Assembly (NCBI GenBank): GCA_011056825.1
Contig: DSBH01000002.1
Coordinates: 1-12,694, forward strand
Source: Deltaproteobacteria bacterium
GTDB lineage: Bacteria > Desulfobacterota > Syntrophia > Syntrophales > UBA2210
DNA length: 12,694 bases
Direction: 5' to 3'
The stretch's first letter is position 1. The number at the start of each line of letters is the position of its first letter. Positions 1 to 6,896 of this stretch are shown here, in pieces. Both the position numbers and the translations under genes were made by a program. The notes below the pieces were generated by a model. It searched no databases. It was not told where the DNA came from and was given only the letters and a program-made list of their open reading frames with translations.

Positions 1-125
1 GTCTCTTTTCCTATGCGGTAGAGCAGCATCATCTGGTAGGCTTGTCCTTCCGTCCAGTTTTTATACCGCTTGCCCATTTCCTCTTCACTGACGGGATACT
101 TTTCGTATGCGGGCACTTCTTTCAT
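1..125 (-). CDS. Unrecognised protein, N-terminal fragment (cut by window edge)
   Basis: The first 41 codons of a minus-strand gene are visible, starting at the ATG whose complement is 123-125. An AGGAGG ribosome-binding site lies about 7 bases upstream, which supports this start; an ATG a few bases further up runs into a stop at once. The protein begins MKEVPAYEKYPVSEEEMGKR and continues with a short charged and aromatic stretch, then a hydrophobic MMLL segment. There is no signal peptide or recognisable domain in the visible part, and the 3' end lies outside the window. I cannot name its family. It is transcribed in the same direction as the operon at 489-4526, but a 363-base gap with a hairpin separates them, so it is probably a separate transcription unit. 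Confidence 0.7.
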   Translation of the reverse strand, partial: MKEVPAYEKYPVSEEEMGKRYKNWTEGQAYQMMLLYRIGKE

Positions 126-488
126 ATCATTGCCTCCTTTGACTTGTTTTTTGCTGGCATTTTGCCTTCACTTGATGAACGTTTTTATAAAATAGTGAAA
201 TTAAATCGACCGGTTCCGCTTTGACAACGGGTCTAAAACAGCAAGCCCGCGAGCCCGGCGGCCGCAAGTGATTCAGGAGAAACTGTCACCCCGCTGAAGT
301 AAGGACGGAATTCTCGGATGCCGTGATGGAATAGTCAGCGGTCGATGCCTTGCGCGAAAAAACCCAAAAGAATACCGCCGGGGCGACATCACGCGTCGCC
401 CTTGTTCGTTTTATATGCCGGATCGTCCCGGATGCAAAAATCTGTTTGTAATCACCGTCAGAAACAGCGATCCCCGAACCGGTCCCAT
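126..488. other. Intergenic region without a convincing gene
   Basis: This 363-base gap separates the partial gene at the left edge from the end of the oxidoreductase operon. Short open frames on both strands have no ribosome-binding site and no recognisable protein. It contains the hairpin at 381-401. Around 184-227 there is an AT-rich stretch that could hold the promoter of the left-edge gene: the minus strand reads TATAAA at 189-184 and TTGTCA at 227-222. These two are not properly spaced relative to each other, so no promoter is called. Confidence 0.5.
381..401 (-). terminator. Candidate transcription terminator hairpin of the oxidoreductase operon
   Basis: GGGCGAC (381-387) and GTCGCCC (395-401) are perfectly complementary over 7 bp with a 7-base loop. 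On the minus strand the hairpin is about 90 bases beyond the stop codon at 489, and it is followed after several bases by two T-rich runs (the complement of the A-rich 355-371). The plus strand also has a T-rich stretch just after the stem. The gap between stem and T run is longer than in a classical intrinsic terminator, so this is a candidate only. Confidence 0.35.
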
Positions 489-902
489 TCAGCAGGGTTT
501 TAACACGGCGGCAAGGGCCGCCTCGCAAACGGTCACATCCTCTTCGGGTGTACCTCCGCTCACGCCGATTCCACCTATGATGTCGTCACCGTCTCTTATC
601 GGCAGGCCTCCGGGAATTGTGGTTAAACGATCATTCCAGTTCTGCGTGTTAAACCCGAACCCGGGAGTTGCGGGGTCACCAAATTTTCCTATATCAGAAC
701 TCGGCATTCTGAACGTGGCCGCTGTCCATGCCTTGTCCCGGGCGATATCAACTGTTGGAATGGGAGCATGGTCCATCCGGTGAAGAGCGACCAGGAAGCC
801 CCTTTCATCGACTATGGCAACGCTGCACAGTGTATCGATTTCCTGGGCGCGACTTATCGCGGCTTTAATAATTTTTTTTGCCATATCTATATTCATAACC
901 AT
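489..902 (-). CDS. GlcG/HbpS-family (haem-degrading/haem-binding-like) protein, second copy
   Basis: This 137-residue protein belongs to the GlcG/HbpS family (Pfam PF03928, also found as the C-terminal part of PduO). Family hallmarks are visible: a VAIVDERG strand near residues 28-35, HRMD at 41-44, and the IPGGLPIRDGDDIIGGIGVSGG block at about 96-117. Members are small cytoplasmic alpha/beta proteins; some bind haem or corrinoid, and the role of most is unknown. I chose the ATG at 902 because a GGGGAG site lies about 9 bases upstream and the length fits the family. An in-frame ATG at 941 overlaps the stop of the preceding gene and would add 13 residues. It is the last gene of the operon and a diverged paralogue of the gene just upstream, suggesting a duplication. 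It lacks a signal peptide. The ligand cannot be read from sequence. Confidence 0.85.
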   Translation of the reverse strand: MVMNIDMAKKIIKAAISRAQEIDTLCSVAIVDERGFLVALHRMDHAPIPTVDIARDKAWTAATFRMPSSDIGKFGDPATPGFGFNTQNWNDRLTTIPGGLPIRDGDDIIGGIGVSGGTPEEDVTVCEAALAAVLKPC

Positions 903-933
903 AATGTCTGTCTCCCCGGCTTTTTTAACGCGG

Positions 934-1386
934 TTAGTCATATTCCTCGTAGATGGCGGCATACCCTGCCTGGACAACGGTAGTATCGCTTATTTCACCT
1001 ACCCCGTCAGGAACCCCGCTACAGCCGATTCCGCCAATTACCTTCATTTCTTCATCTCTGATCGGATTACCGCCCGGAATAAACATAAGACGAAGTTTCG
1101 CCTGCGTAAGCAGCCCGAGCCCCCCACTGCCAGGCGTCGGCCCCATCATGCGGGGATCTATCATGCGGGCCAGCATCAGCGTTGGCGCACCGGAATAAGC
1201 TGCTGAAAAAGCCTTGTTAATCGAGATGTCCGTGGTCATCGGCCCGGCCCCGTCCATCCTGTGCACTGCTATCACCGCACCCGCCTTATCGACTACCGCT
1301 ATGCTGCTCGGATAGCCGGAGAGTTCCGCCCACCTTTCGGCGGCCTGGAGCATTTTCTCCGCCATTTCAAGAGTTATTTCCTTCAT
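934..1386 (-). CDS. GlcG/HbpS-family (haem-degrading/haem-binding-like) protein, first copy
   Basis: This is a 150-residue GlcG/HbpS-family protein. It shows the SIAVVDKAG strand (about 28-36), HRMD at 42-45, and the FIPGGNPIRDEEMKVIGGIG block at 102-121 followed by CSG. It shares these blocks with the next gene but has a longer Met/Pro/Gly-rich middle (about 68-92), so the two are paralogues and not a recent exact duplication. The ATG start at 1386 has a GAGGGGG ribosome-binding site about 10 bases upstream. The gene begins 26 bases after the stop of the DUF1667 gene and ends close to the start of the second copy, so all are probably co-transcribed. Family members accompany glycolate, diol or glycerol metabolism genes in other bacteria. 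Here a role beside the flavin dehydrogenase, for example in handling a cofactor or reactive product, is inference. Confidence 0.87.
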   Translation of the reverse strand: MKEITLEMAEKMLQAAERWAELSGYPSSIAVVDKAGAVIAVHRMDGAGPMTTDISINKAFSAAYSGAPTLMLARMIDPRMMGPTPGSGGLGLLTQAKLRLMFIPGGNPIRDEEMKVIGGIGCSGVPDGVGEISDTTVVQAGYAAIYEEYD

Positions 1387-1412
1387 GAATACATCACCCC
1401 CTCGTTTATTGG

Positions 1413-1781
1413 CTAGGAAGAAAGATTAGCGCTTGCTACCACGTCAGCACCGGTATTCAGCAAATCGGGCACTATAACATCGCCTATCCGGACAGGCGGT
1501 GCGACTTTTGTCCTGGCAACAACCTTCATACTTTCTACTTGGAGTGTCTTGGGTATTGGTTTATTTGTTCTTACTGCCAGCAATGGCTGCGAACTGTCCC
1601 TGGTCCGAACGGTAGCGGTAAATGTGCGAACGGGATTTTTATATTCCGCCAGGACATACCGTTCACCTTCTTTGCATTTATTGCCGGCAAAGCCGACGAC
1701 TTCACCTGCGTCGTCTATGGTCAGCGTTACCTCGCACCCCAGTGGACAACCAATGCAAATGTATCTTTTCTCTGTCGCCAC
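1413..1781 (-). CDS. DUF1667-family four-cysteine protein, likely small subunit of a flavin dehydrogenase
   Basis: This 122-residue protein opens with YICIGCPLGCEVTL, giving C9, C12 and C16, followed by C36 in GNKCKEGE. The spacing C-x2-C-x3-C plus a distant cysteine is typical of an iron-sulfur or zinc site and resembles the N-terminus of molybdopterin oxidoreductases. It matches the DUF1667 family, whose genes usually sit beside a GlpA-like and a second FAD oxidoreductase, as here. The start is GTG at 1781, one base after the TAA of the upstream gene, with GAGGAGG 8 bases ahead; translation is probably coupled. There is no signal peptide or membrane segment. An electron-transfer role in a three-subunit complex with the two upstream flavoproteins is inferred from this context. 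Confidence 0.85.
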   Translation of the reverse strand: MATEKRYICIGCPLGCEVTLTIDDAGEVVGFAGNKCKEGERYVLAEYKNPVRTFTATVRTRDSSQPLLAVRTNKPIPKTLQVESMKVVARTKVAPPVRIGDVIVPDLLNTGADVVASANLSS

Positions 1782-1782
1782 C

Positions 1783-3042
1783 TTATTTTCCTCCTCTTTT
1801 TTCGCAGTCTACGATCAATTCCCCGGTATCCCCGCTCAACTTCTTCAACGTGTCTCCGGAAAGCTCGATCTTCAACATTTCACTGGGCTTTACCGCCCGT
1901 ATCCCCTTGGTCAGAACGTCTCCCACCTTGATTCTCACCTTTTCCCGGGGCTCACTGACTCGCATGTAAAGGGTTGCTTCCTGTTGGCCGCTGATGACCT
2001 GGGGAACAACGTACCTGATGTTTTCTCCCGCCTTTATTCTGACTTTACCTTCCGCTCTTTTTGTCTCATCCATGGCAAACCTGGCGGCACTTTCACCTGC
2101 CAGTTCGCTTTCCCAGGAAACATTGTCCACAAGGTCATGAACATGAAGCACGTTTCCTCCCGCGAATACACCGGGAACGGTTGTCTGCCTCGTTTCATCA
2201 ACAAAAGCCCCACCGGTGACGGGATCCAAATACACACCGGCCATTATTGACAGCTCATTTTCAGGAATGAGACCGGCGGATAACAGGAGCGTGTCGCATG
2301 ATATCGTTCTTTCCGTACCGGCGACAGGAACCCTGTTCTTGTCCACTTTTGCTATGGTTACCGCGTTTACTCGTTCCTCGCCATGAATATGGGTTACCGT
2401 GTGTTCAAGAAACAACGGTATCTCGAAATCATGCAGGCACTGCACCTCATTTCTGATCAGTCCGCCGACGTATGGCAGTATTTCCACCACTGCTTCCACC
2501 CGGGCTCCTTCCAACGTCAGGCGGCGCGCCATTATCATGCCGATGTCGCCGGAACCCAGAATCACGATCCTTTTGCCCGGAAGGAAACCTTCAACGTTGA
2601 CAAACCTCTGGGCTGTTCCCGCTGTGAGCACACCGGCCGGCCTCGATCCGGGGATATTAAGCGCGCCCCGGCTTCTTTCCCTGCACCCCATGGCCAGTAC
2701 AACGGACCTCGGCCGGAAGTTAATGAAACCTTCGCGTACATTGACCGCGCCGATTTCCCTGTTGTCTCCAAGCCTGACCACCATTGTTTCAAGAAGCGGC
2801 GTTACCCCGCTGTCCATAACCTTTTCAATAAAGCGGTGCCCGTATTCCGGGCCGGTCAGGTCCTGGTTGAAATAGAGTAACCCGAAACCGTTATGCACAC
2901 ACTGGTGCAGAAGTCCGCCCAGTTCTTCCGCCCGTTCCATGATAATTACTTTGTCGGCCCCCGCCTCCCTGGCCTTGATCGCGGCAGCCATTCCGGCCGG
3001 TCCGGCTCCGATTACGGCAACATCTACATCTTGCAGATTCAT
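1783..3042 (-). CDS. FAD/NAD(P)-binding oxidoreductase subunit (HcnB/opine-oxidase-like)
   Basis: This 419-residue protein belongs to the two-dinucleotide-binding flavoprotein superfamily. An N-terminal FAD-binding fold has GAGPAG at 12-17 and the acidic end of strand two at IIMERAEE. A second Rossmann motif, GSGDIG, is at 163-168, and the C-terminal FAD motif TVPGVFAGGN lies at 288-297. C48 in LLHQCVHNGFG is a motif also seen in relatives paired with GlpA-type subunits. About 100 residues at the C-terminus form a beta-rich extension rich in Lys and Val. The ATG at 3042 overlaps the stop of the preceding gene by four bases, so expression is coupled. Known relatives are subunits of hydrogen cyanide synthase, opine oxidase and bacterial glycerol-3-phosphate-type dehydrogenases. 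Here it most likely passes electrons between the catalytic subunit and an acceptor or NAD(P). The substrate is unknown. Confidence 0.88.
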   Translation of the reverse strand: MNLQDVDVAVIGAGPAGMAAAIKAREAGADKVIIMERAEELGGLLHQCVHNGFGLLYFNQDLTGPEYGHRFIEKVMDSGVTPLLETMVVRLGDNREIGAVNVREGFINFRPRSVVLAMGCRERSRGALNIPGSRPAGVLTAGTAQRFVNVEGFLPGKRIVILGSGDIGMIMARRLTLEGARVEAVVEILPYVGGLIRNEVQCLHDFEIPLFLEHTVTHIHGEERVNAVTIAKVDKNRVPVAGTERTISCDTLLLSAGLIPENELSIMAGVYLDPVTGGAFVDETRQTTVPGVFAGGNVLHVHDLVDNVSWESELAGESAARFAMDETKRAEGKVRIKAGENIRYVVPQVISGQQEATLYMRVSEPREKVRIKVGDVLTKGIRAVKPSEMLKIELSGDTLKKLSGDTGELIVDCEKRGGK

Positions 3043-4526
3043 TGTTGTGCCTCCAGTAATTCCTTGCTCTTGTAAAGTAGATTCCTGGATTCGCCGCCTT
3101 TCTTCGTTACTTCCTCTTCGGAAATACCCAGCTCACGGGCAAGAATCTTTGTCACCCTGGGACCGCAGAATCCGCCCTGGCAACGGCCCATGCCCGGTCT
3201 GCACCTGAACTTGACCCCGTCGAGAGTCCTGGCGCCCCGCTTGATTGCTTCGACTATCTCTCCTTCTGTGACGGTTTCGCAACGGCAGACGACGTGCCCG
3301 TAGCGCGGATCCTGAGCGATAAGCTGTTTCTTCTCTTCGTCAGGAAGATCACTGAAATCCGGCATCGCCTTTTCATAGGGATCAAACTGTGGATTTTCTT
3401 CCAGGCTGAGTCCCTCTTCAGTCAATATTTCTATCATCTCCCTGGCAACCGCCGGGGCGGCGCATATTCCGGGGTAGCCGATGCTTGCGTTTATGAACCC
3501 GGGCACCCACCGTGATGCGCCGACCGTGCACTCATGCCATCCCACCTCGAAGTTGCGGAACATTATGAACCCGACAAAGGAATTAATAATATCGCCCGCC
3601 GAGATATCGGGGAGAAGCGTCTGGGCGTGCCCTAGAGCAATGTCGGCCAGCTTTTTGTCCGTGGAGTGATCATGCGCTCTTCCCAGCCGCTGCGTCAGGG
3701 GAGAAATCCCGAAAAACAAGTTGCCGTGGATGGTAGGACTCACCATGCCATTTTCCACGGAAAGTACCATGCTTTTGATCATGTCGCCCCGTTTCTTGTC
3801 CAGCACAGCCTGGTAGGCCTTGACCGGATACATGGCAAAATCGTCGGCATCAACCATTTGGGCTATATCGGCTATATATTCTCCCGCCGCGTTTATGATG
3901 TATCTGCACGTGATGGTTCCATTGTTGGTCTCTACTTCAAATTCATCAGTCCCCGCCGATATATCAATCACCTCGGTTTCCGTCAGCACATTGATGCCAT
4001 TCCGTTTCGCATTGTCGACCAGCGCGATCGTCAGGCGTACCGGATCGTTGATAGCTATATTGGGGTCGTATACGCCGCCCATGAATTTTTTGTTCAGGTT
4101 GGGCTCCTGCTTCCTGATCTCGTCCCTGTCAAGAAATTGCAGCGGTTCGATATCTGGAGGAAGATATTTGTCTTGATATTCCTTGAACCTTCTCATCATC
4201 TTGTTCAGATGTTTCATCTGTTCCTTGTTTTTGAACACCTCCAGCGACCCCATTTTTTTAAAGGGTACATCGAGCTCTTGACACAGGGGCTCCATCAGGG
4301 TCATCCCGCCCCAAACGAGGCGACTGTTGTGATACTCCGGCCTGAACTCCAGAACGTTAGCACCCTGGCACATAATGGTGGAACTGCACTTCGTGATGCC
4401 CTGGCCGAAGTCCACCCCCTTTTCAACCAGGGTCGCGTCGATCTTGTACTTCGACAACTCCCTGGCTATGGCAGCACCGCCGATTCCGCCACCGATGATT
4501 AATACCTCGGTCCCTATCTGGCTCAT
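3039..4526 (-). CDS. GlpA-like FAD-dependent dehydrogenase with C-terminal BFD-like [2Fe-2S] domain
   Basis: This 495-residue flavoprotein is the likely catalytic subunit. It has a DAO-type FAD fold with GGGIGG at 12-17, the VEKG strand end at 34-37, and the INAAGEY segment near 211-217, as in glycerol-3-phosphate and L-2-hydroxyglutarate dehydrogenases. The C-terminal domain (about 410-470) is BFD-like: C414 and C416 in VVCRCE, then C449 and C454 in GMGRCQGGFC, which together can hold a [2Fe-2S] cluster. A further cysteine, C442, lies between. There is no signal peptide. The ATG at 4526 has GGGAGG about 8 bases ahead. It is the first gene of the five-gene operon, with a candidate promoter at 4575-4604. 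It is annotated often as glycerol-3-phosphate dehydrogenase, but no glycerol kinase or facilitator is present here, so a different hydroxy or amino substrate is quite possible. Confidence 0.88.
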   Translation of the reverse strand: MSQIGTEVLIIGGGIGGAAIARELSKYKIDATLVEKGVDFGQGITKCSSTIMCQGANVLEFRPEYHNSRLVWGGMTLMEPLCQELDVPFKKMGSLEVFKNKEQMKHLNKMMRRFKEYQDKYLPPDIEPLQFLDRDEIRKQEPNLNKKFMGGVYDPNIAINDPVRLTIALVDNAKRNGINVLTETEVIDISAGTDEFEVETNNGTITCRYIINAAGEYIADIAQMVDADDFAMYPVKAYQAVLDKKRGDMIKSMVLSVENGMVSPTIHGNLFFGISPLTQRLGRAHDHSTDKKLADIALGHAQTLLPDISAGDIINSFVGFIMFRNFEVGWHECTVGASRWVPGFINASIGYPGICAAPAVAREMIEILTEEGLSLEENPQFDPYEKAMPDFSDLPDEEKKQLIAQDPRYGHVVCRCETVTEGEIVEAIKRGARTLDGVKFRCRPGMGRCQGGFCGPRVTKILARELGISEEEVTKKGGESRNLLYKSKELLEAQQ

Positions 4527-4574
4527 AACTGCGCCTCCCTTTCAATGCTATCCGACCATCATTTGAGTGTTACC

Positions 4575-4604
4575 TATTTACGTGGCGAAAGCCCGCGTTG
4601 TCAA
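4575..4604 (-). promoter_or_regulatory. Candidate sigma-70-type promoter of the oxidoreductase operon
   Basis: On the minus strand a perfect -35 hexamer TTGACA (complement of 4599-4604) is followed after 18 bases by TAAATA (complement of 4575-4580), a weak -10 match. The predicted start near 4567 would give a leader of about 40 bases before the ATG at 4526. The location just upstream of the first gene supports it; the poor -10 keeps confidence low. Confidence 0.4.
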
Positions 4605-4804
4605 ACAAATATTGGCCGTATCCTTGTAAAATCTTCACTGTGATTCTTGTTAACGGAAATAATCCCGCTCCTTAAGGCAGTTAAGCAACCCTTGTTTTTC
4701 GGATCACGATTCTGGGGTCTTTTCATGCACACCGCGTCGCCGATCTCTGCCGAACGCCCATAGCGCGGATATTTTCGGGTGCCAGGTAACGGGTTGTCTC
4801 GCGA

Positions 4805-5851
4805 TCAACGTCGCTTTTCGTGAGGAAACCCGTTCTTGTCACAATACACGTCATCAAAAGCAAAGAGATAGGGGTGTCCTTGAGTGCGAAAGAACCACTG
4901 GTTCTTGTGGTTGAACCCGATCACCCTGTTCATGCCTGCAAAATCGAGCATCCAGCCATCCGCTCCTCTCACCAGGAAATAGGGATTACTTCCCCGGTCG
5001 GAAAGGGGGAAACGTATAACGGCACGGTCTTCAACCGTGATTACCTCGGCCGCGGCGAGATCCGATTCCAGTTTTCTTGACTCATTGTCCTGCTGCGCGT
5101 CCGTTACGATCCACCCGGCGAAAAACAGCCGGCTTTCAGGCGTATAAAGTTCCAGGTCGGGATCTTTGATGCGAAGACGCAGTACTTCTCCGTACTTCTC
5201 GAGCGCTGACAGCGGAGAGGGCTGGGCGTTGAACTCGGCCGCGAGAGCTGAGCGCTCTTTCTCGAGAGCGCCGCCGCCGATTTCGATCGTTGTCTCCGCG
5301 CCCGCGCCCCCGGAATAATGAATGGCATCCGTCTTTTCGCCGTTACCGGACTCTTTATGCTCCACGGTGGTGACGCCGTAGGCTTTTTCTACAAGAAGTT
5401 CATAGGCGGCCTCAATGCCGTTGCCCACTTTTCCCGACGCGAAAAATGGAACCATCTGTCTGCGCTCGATGTACCCCACAAATCCGTCGGGGAAGACGCC
5501 CTCAAGGCCGTAACCTATCTCGAGGCGCACGTGCCGACCCATATGATCGATCAGAAAAAGAACGCCTCGCGACTCCCGCGTCTTCTTTCCCAGCTCTGAA
5601 CGATCGAAAATATCGACTGCTTTTTCGCTTATATCAACCGGGCTTTCTTTAAGAACGACGGTCTTGATGTGAATATCCAGTTCTTCAAGAAGTTTCTCGC
5701 CCAGGCGGGCGATACGATCCTTTTCTCCGCTTGTGAGGAGGCCTGCCCGGTCATCTACAAAATCCAGATCGTCGCCGTGATGAGAACAACCCGTACAAAC
5801 CAGCACGCATGCCATCAGGAAAATGACGAGCATTCGCGTTCTCTGACGCAT
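4805..5851 (-). CDS. TPM-domain protein, probable lipoprotein, with an uncharacterised C-terminal region
   Basis: This 348-residue exported protein starts with a basic, then hydrophobic signal sequence ending in VCTGC at 18-22. C22 is a plausible lipidation site, although cysteine at position -3 is unusual. Residues about 30-158 form a TPM domain (PF04536, YgcG/Psb32-like): it has the opening FVDDRAGLLT, the central RGVLFLIDHMGRHVRLEIGYGLEG and the closing ERRQMVPFF. TPM domains occur in envelope proteins; some have phosphatase activity and others help complex repair. After a Gly/Ser/Glu-rich linker (160-195), residues 195-348 form a region I do not recognise, rich in aromatic residues. The ATG at 5851 has GGAGG 4-5 bases upstream; M7 is an alternative. 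It lies 211 bases downstream of the Sel1 lipoprotein gene, on the same strand. Confidence 0.8.
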   Translation of the reverse strand: MRQRTRMLVIFLMACVLVCTGCSHHGDDLDFVDDRAGLLTSGEKDRIARLGEKLLEELDIHIKTVVLKESPVDISEKAVDIFDRSELGKKTRESRGVLFLIDHMGRHVRLEIGYGLEGVFPDGFVGYIERRQMVPFFASGKVGNGIEAAYELLVEKAYGVTTVEHKESGNGEKTDAIHYSGGAGAETTIEIGGGALEKERSALAAEFNAQPSPLSALEKYGEVLRLRIKDPDLELYTPESRLFFAGWIVTDAQQDNESRKLESDLAAAEVITVEDRAVIRFPLSDRGSNPYFLVRGADGWMLDFAGMNRVIGFNHKNQWFFRTQGHPYLFAFDDVYCDKNGFPHEKRR

Positions 5852-5892
5852 TCACCCTCCGCCTTTATTTGCTACCGTAATACAACCCCTGT

Positions 5893-6030
5893 TCACTCCC
5901 GCCGATTCGGCCCGCGGCGCGGCCTTGGTTTGCGGCGACGCTGTTTTTCATCCGGGGGCTTCTGTCCCTTGATACCCGCGTGCAAGACACGCGCGTCACG
6001 CGGGGTCTTCTCGTTCGGCGTGTCCTGCAC
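5893..6030 (-). CDS. Possible small basic protein or broken C-terminal extension
   Basis: Between the Sel1 gene and the TPM gene, one minus-strand frame is open from just upstream of the Sel1 stop to a TGA at 5893-5895, with GC-rich third positions like its neighbours. From GTG at 6030 it would encode 45 residues, with an acidic/polar start (QDTPNEKTPRDARVL) and a very basic tail rich in Arg, Lys and Pro ending GPNRRE. No ribosome-binding site precedes the GTG, and the ATG two bases further upstream (6032) is in another frame. The open frame reads upstream as VKARAVHILKYY into the last codons of the Sel1 gene, so it could instead be a C-terminal tail separated by a frameshift. A perfect 8-bp inverted repeat (5975-5982 with 5997-6004, 14-base loop) lies inside it. 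Real coding is unproven. Confidence 0.25.
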   Translation of the reverse strand: MQDTPNEKTPRDARVLHAGIKGQKPPDEKQRRRKPRPRRGPNRRE

Positions 6031-6062
6031 ATAATATTTTAAAATGTGGACCGCCCGCGCTT

Positions 6063-6866
6063 TTACCTGTCCTCACCCGGAAACAGTTTGATCTGGGATT
6101 GCATGGTCCATTCACCATTATCGTCAAGACCGGCTGATTTCTGAAATCCGCGCAGTGCTTTTTTTGAACCCGGTCCCCATTTGCCGTCGATTTTCATGCG
6201 GTAAAATCCGAGCTCCGCCAGCCTCTTCTGAATCGCCGTGGCATCGGCGGAATTCGACACGTCCAGCAATAGCCGCGTCGACGAATCTGTTTCAACAGCC
6301 ATAAAGGCGGAAATGCCCTCGCCGGTGAGAAGGTTCTTCTCCACCGGATACCCGCAGGCCCGGGCGTTTCTGAACCACCTCAAGGCTTCCGTTTTGTTTG
6401 CCGACACCCCCCACCCGCGGGCGTTCATGATACCCATATAATACATGGCAAGGGCGTATTCGTTGTCCGCGGCTCTCTGAAAATGAAACAGCGCCCGCTC
6501 CTGATTTACCGGCACTCCTTCACCGAAAAGATATCTCAGTCCCATATCAACATCGGCGGGAGGATATTCCAAGTCGGCTGCTTGTGTCATCCAGTACAGG
6601 GCCTGTTCATCGCTTCGAGGAATTCCTTCTCCCTTGGCGTACATTCGACCGAGCAGGTATTGCGCCTTCGGGTTATTCATCGCCGCGGCTTTTTTATAGG
6701 AGTCGGCTGCCGCCTCGTAGTTTCCTTCATTGTACCGGCTGTCGGCTCCGGCCATGACGACAATGGAACGGGCCGCGTCGAAATGGGCTCTGCAGCCGTT
6801 CACGGCCGGCAGCATCACCACGATGACCAGGCATATGAAAAATCTGTTTTTTACCGTCCGGATCAT
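6063..6866 (-). CDS. Sel1-repeat lipoprotein with C-terminal peptidoglycan-binding domain
   Basis: This is a 267-residue probable lipoprotein. A basic N-terminus and hydrophobic core (9-20) lead to the lipobox VNGC with C25 as the lipidated residue. Residues about 42-63 look like a TPR-type helix pair (YNEGNYEAAADSYKKAAA). Three Sel1-like repeats follow at about 66-101, 103-137 and 138-172, with signatures such as LLGRMYAKGEGI and LRYLFGEGVPV. Residues 209-255 form a PG_binding_1 domain: IQKRLAELGFY, the IDGKWGPGSKKALRGFQK core, then a short end. Sel1 repeats mediate protein contacts, and the C-terminal domain should anchor it to the cell wall. The ATG at 6866 has a GGGGGA site upstream. It starts 30 bases after the FecR-Hint gene, so the two are probably co-transcribed and act together in the envelope. 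Confidence 0.87.
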   Translation of the reverse strand: MIRTVKNRFFICLVIVVMLPAVNGCRAHFDAARSIVVMAGADSRYNEGNYEAAADSYKKAAAMNNPKAQYLLGRMYAKGEGIPRSDEQALYWMTQAADLEYPPADVDMGLRYLFGEGVPVNQERALFHFQRAADNEYALAMYYMGIMNARGWGVSANKTEALRWFRNARACGYPVEKNLLTGEGISAFMAVETDSSTRLLLDVSNSADATAIQKRLAELGFYRMKIDGKWGPGSKKALRGFQKSAGLDDNGEWTMQSQIKLFPGEDR

Positions 6867-6896
6867 GCTCTTTCCCCCGCCTGTATCGTAACGTCG

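Noticed and set aside
903..977. Longer starts for the second GlcG/HbpS gene
   Set aside because: The start at 977 would overlap the coding end of the previous gene heavily. The start at 941 is possible, but the ATG at 902 has the better ribosome-binding site and family-typical length.
3666..4502. A 278-codon plus-strand open frame opposite the GlpA-like gene
   Set aside because: It is the complement of a well-supported flavoprotein gene with an intact FAD motif and BFD cysteines; the product is rich in His and Arg without family features.
4601..4804. An in-frame stretch of 67 open codons after the TGA of the TPM gene, suggesting readthrough or selenocysteine
   Set aside because: The sequence after the stop has no domain, no selenocysteine-insertion hairpin that I can see, and it runs across the candidate promoter of the next operon. 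It is most likely chance.
5975..6004. Inverted repeat CCCGCGTG/CACGCGGG as a terminator of the Sel1 gene
   Set aside because: The 8-bp stem is perfect, but the loop is 14 bases, no T run follows on the minus strand, and it sits in GC-rich DNA where such matches are common.
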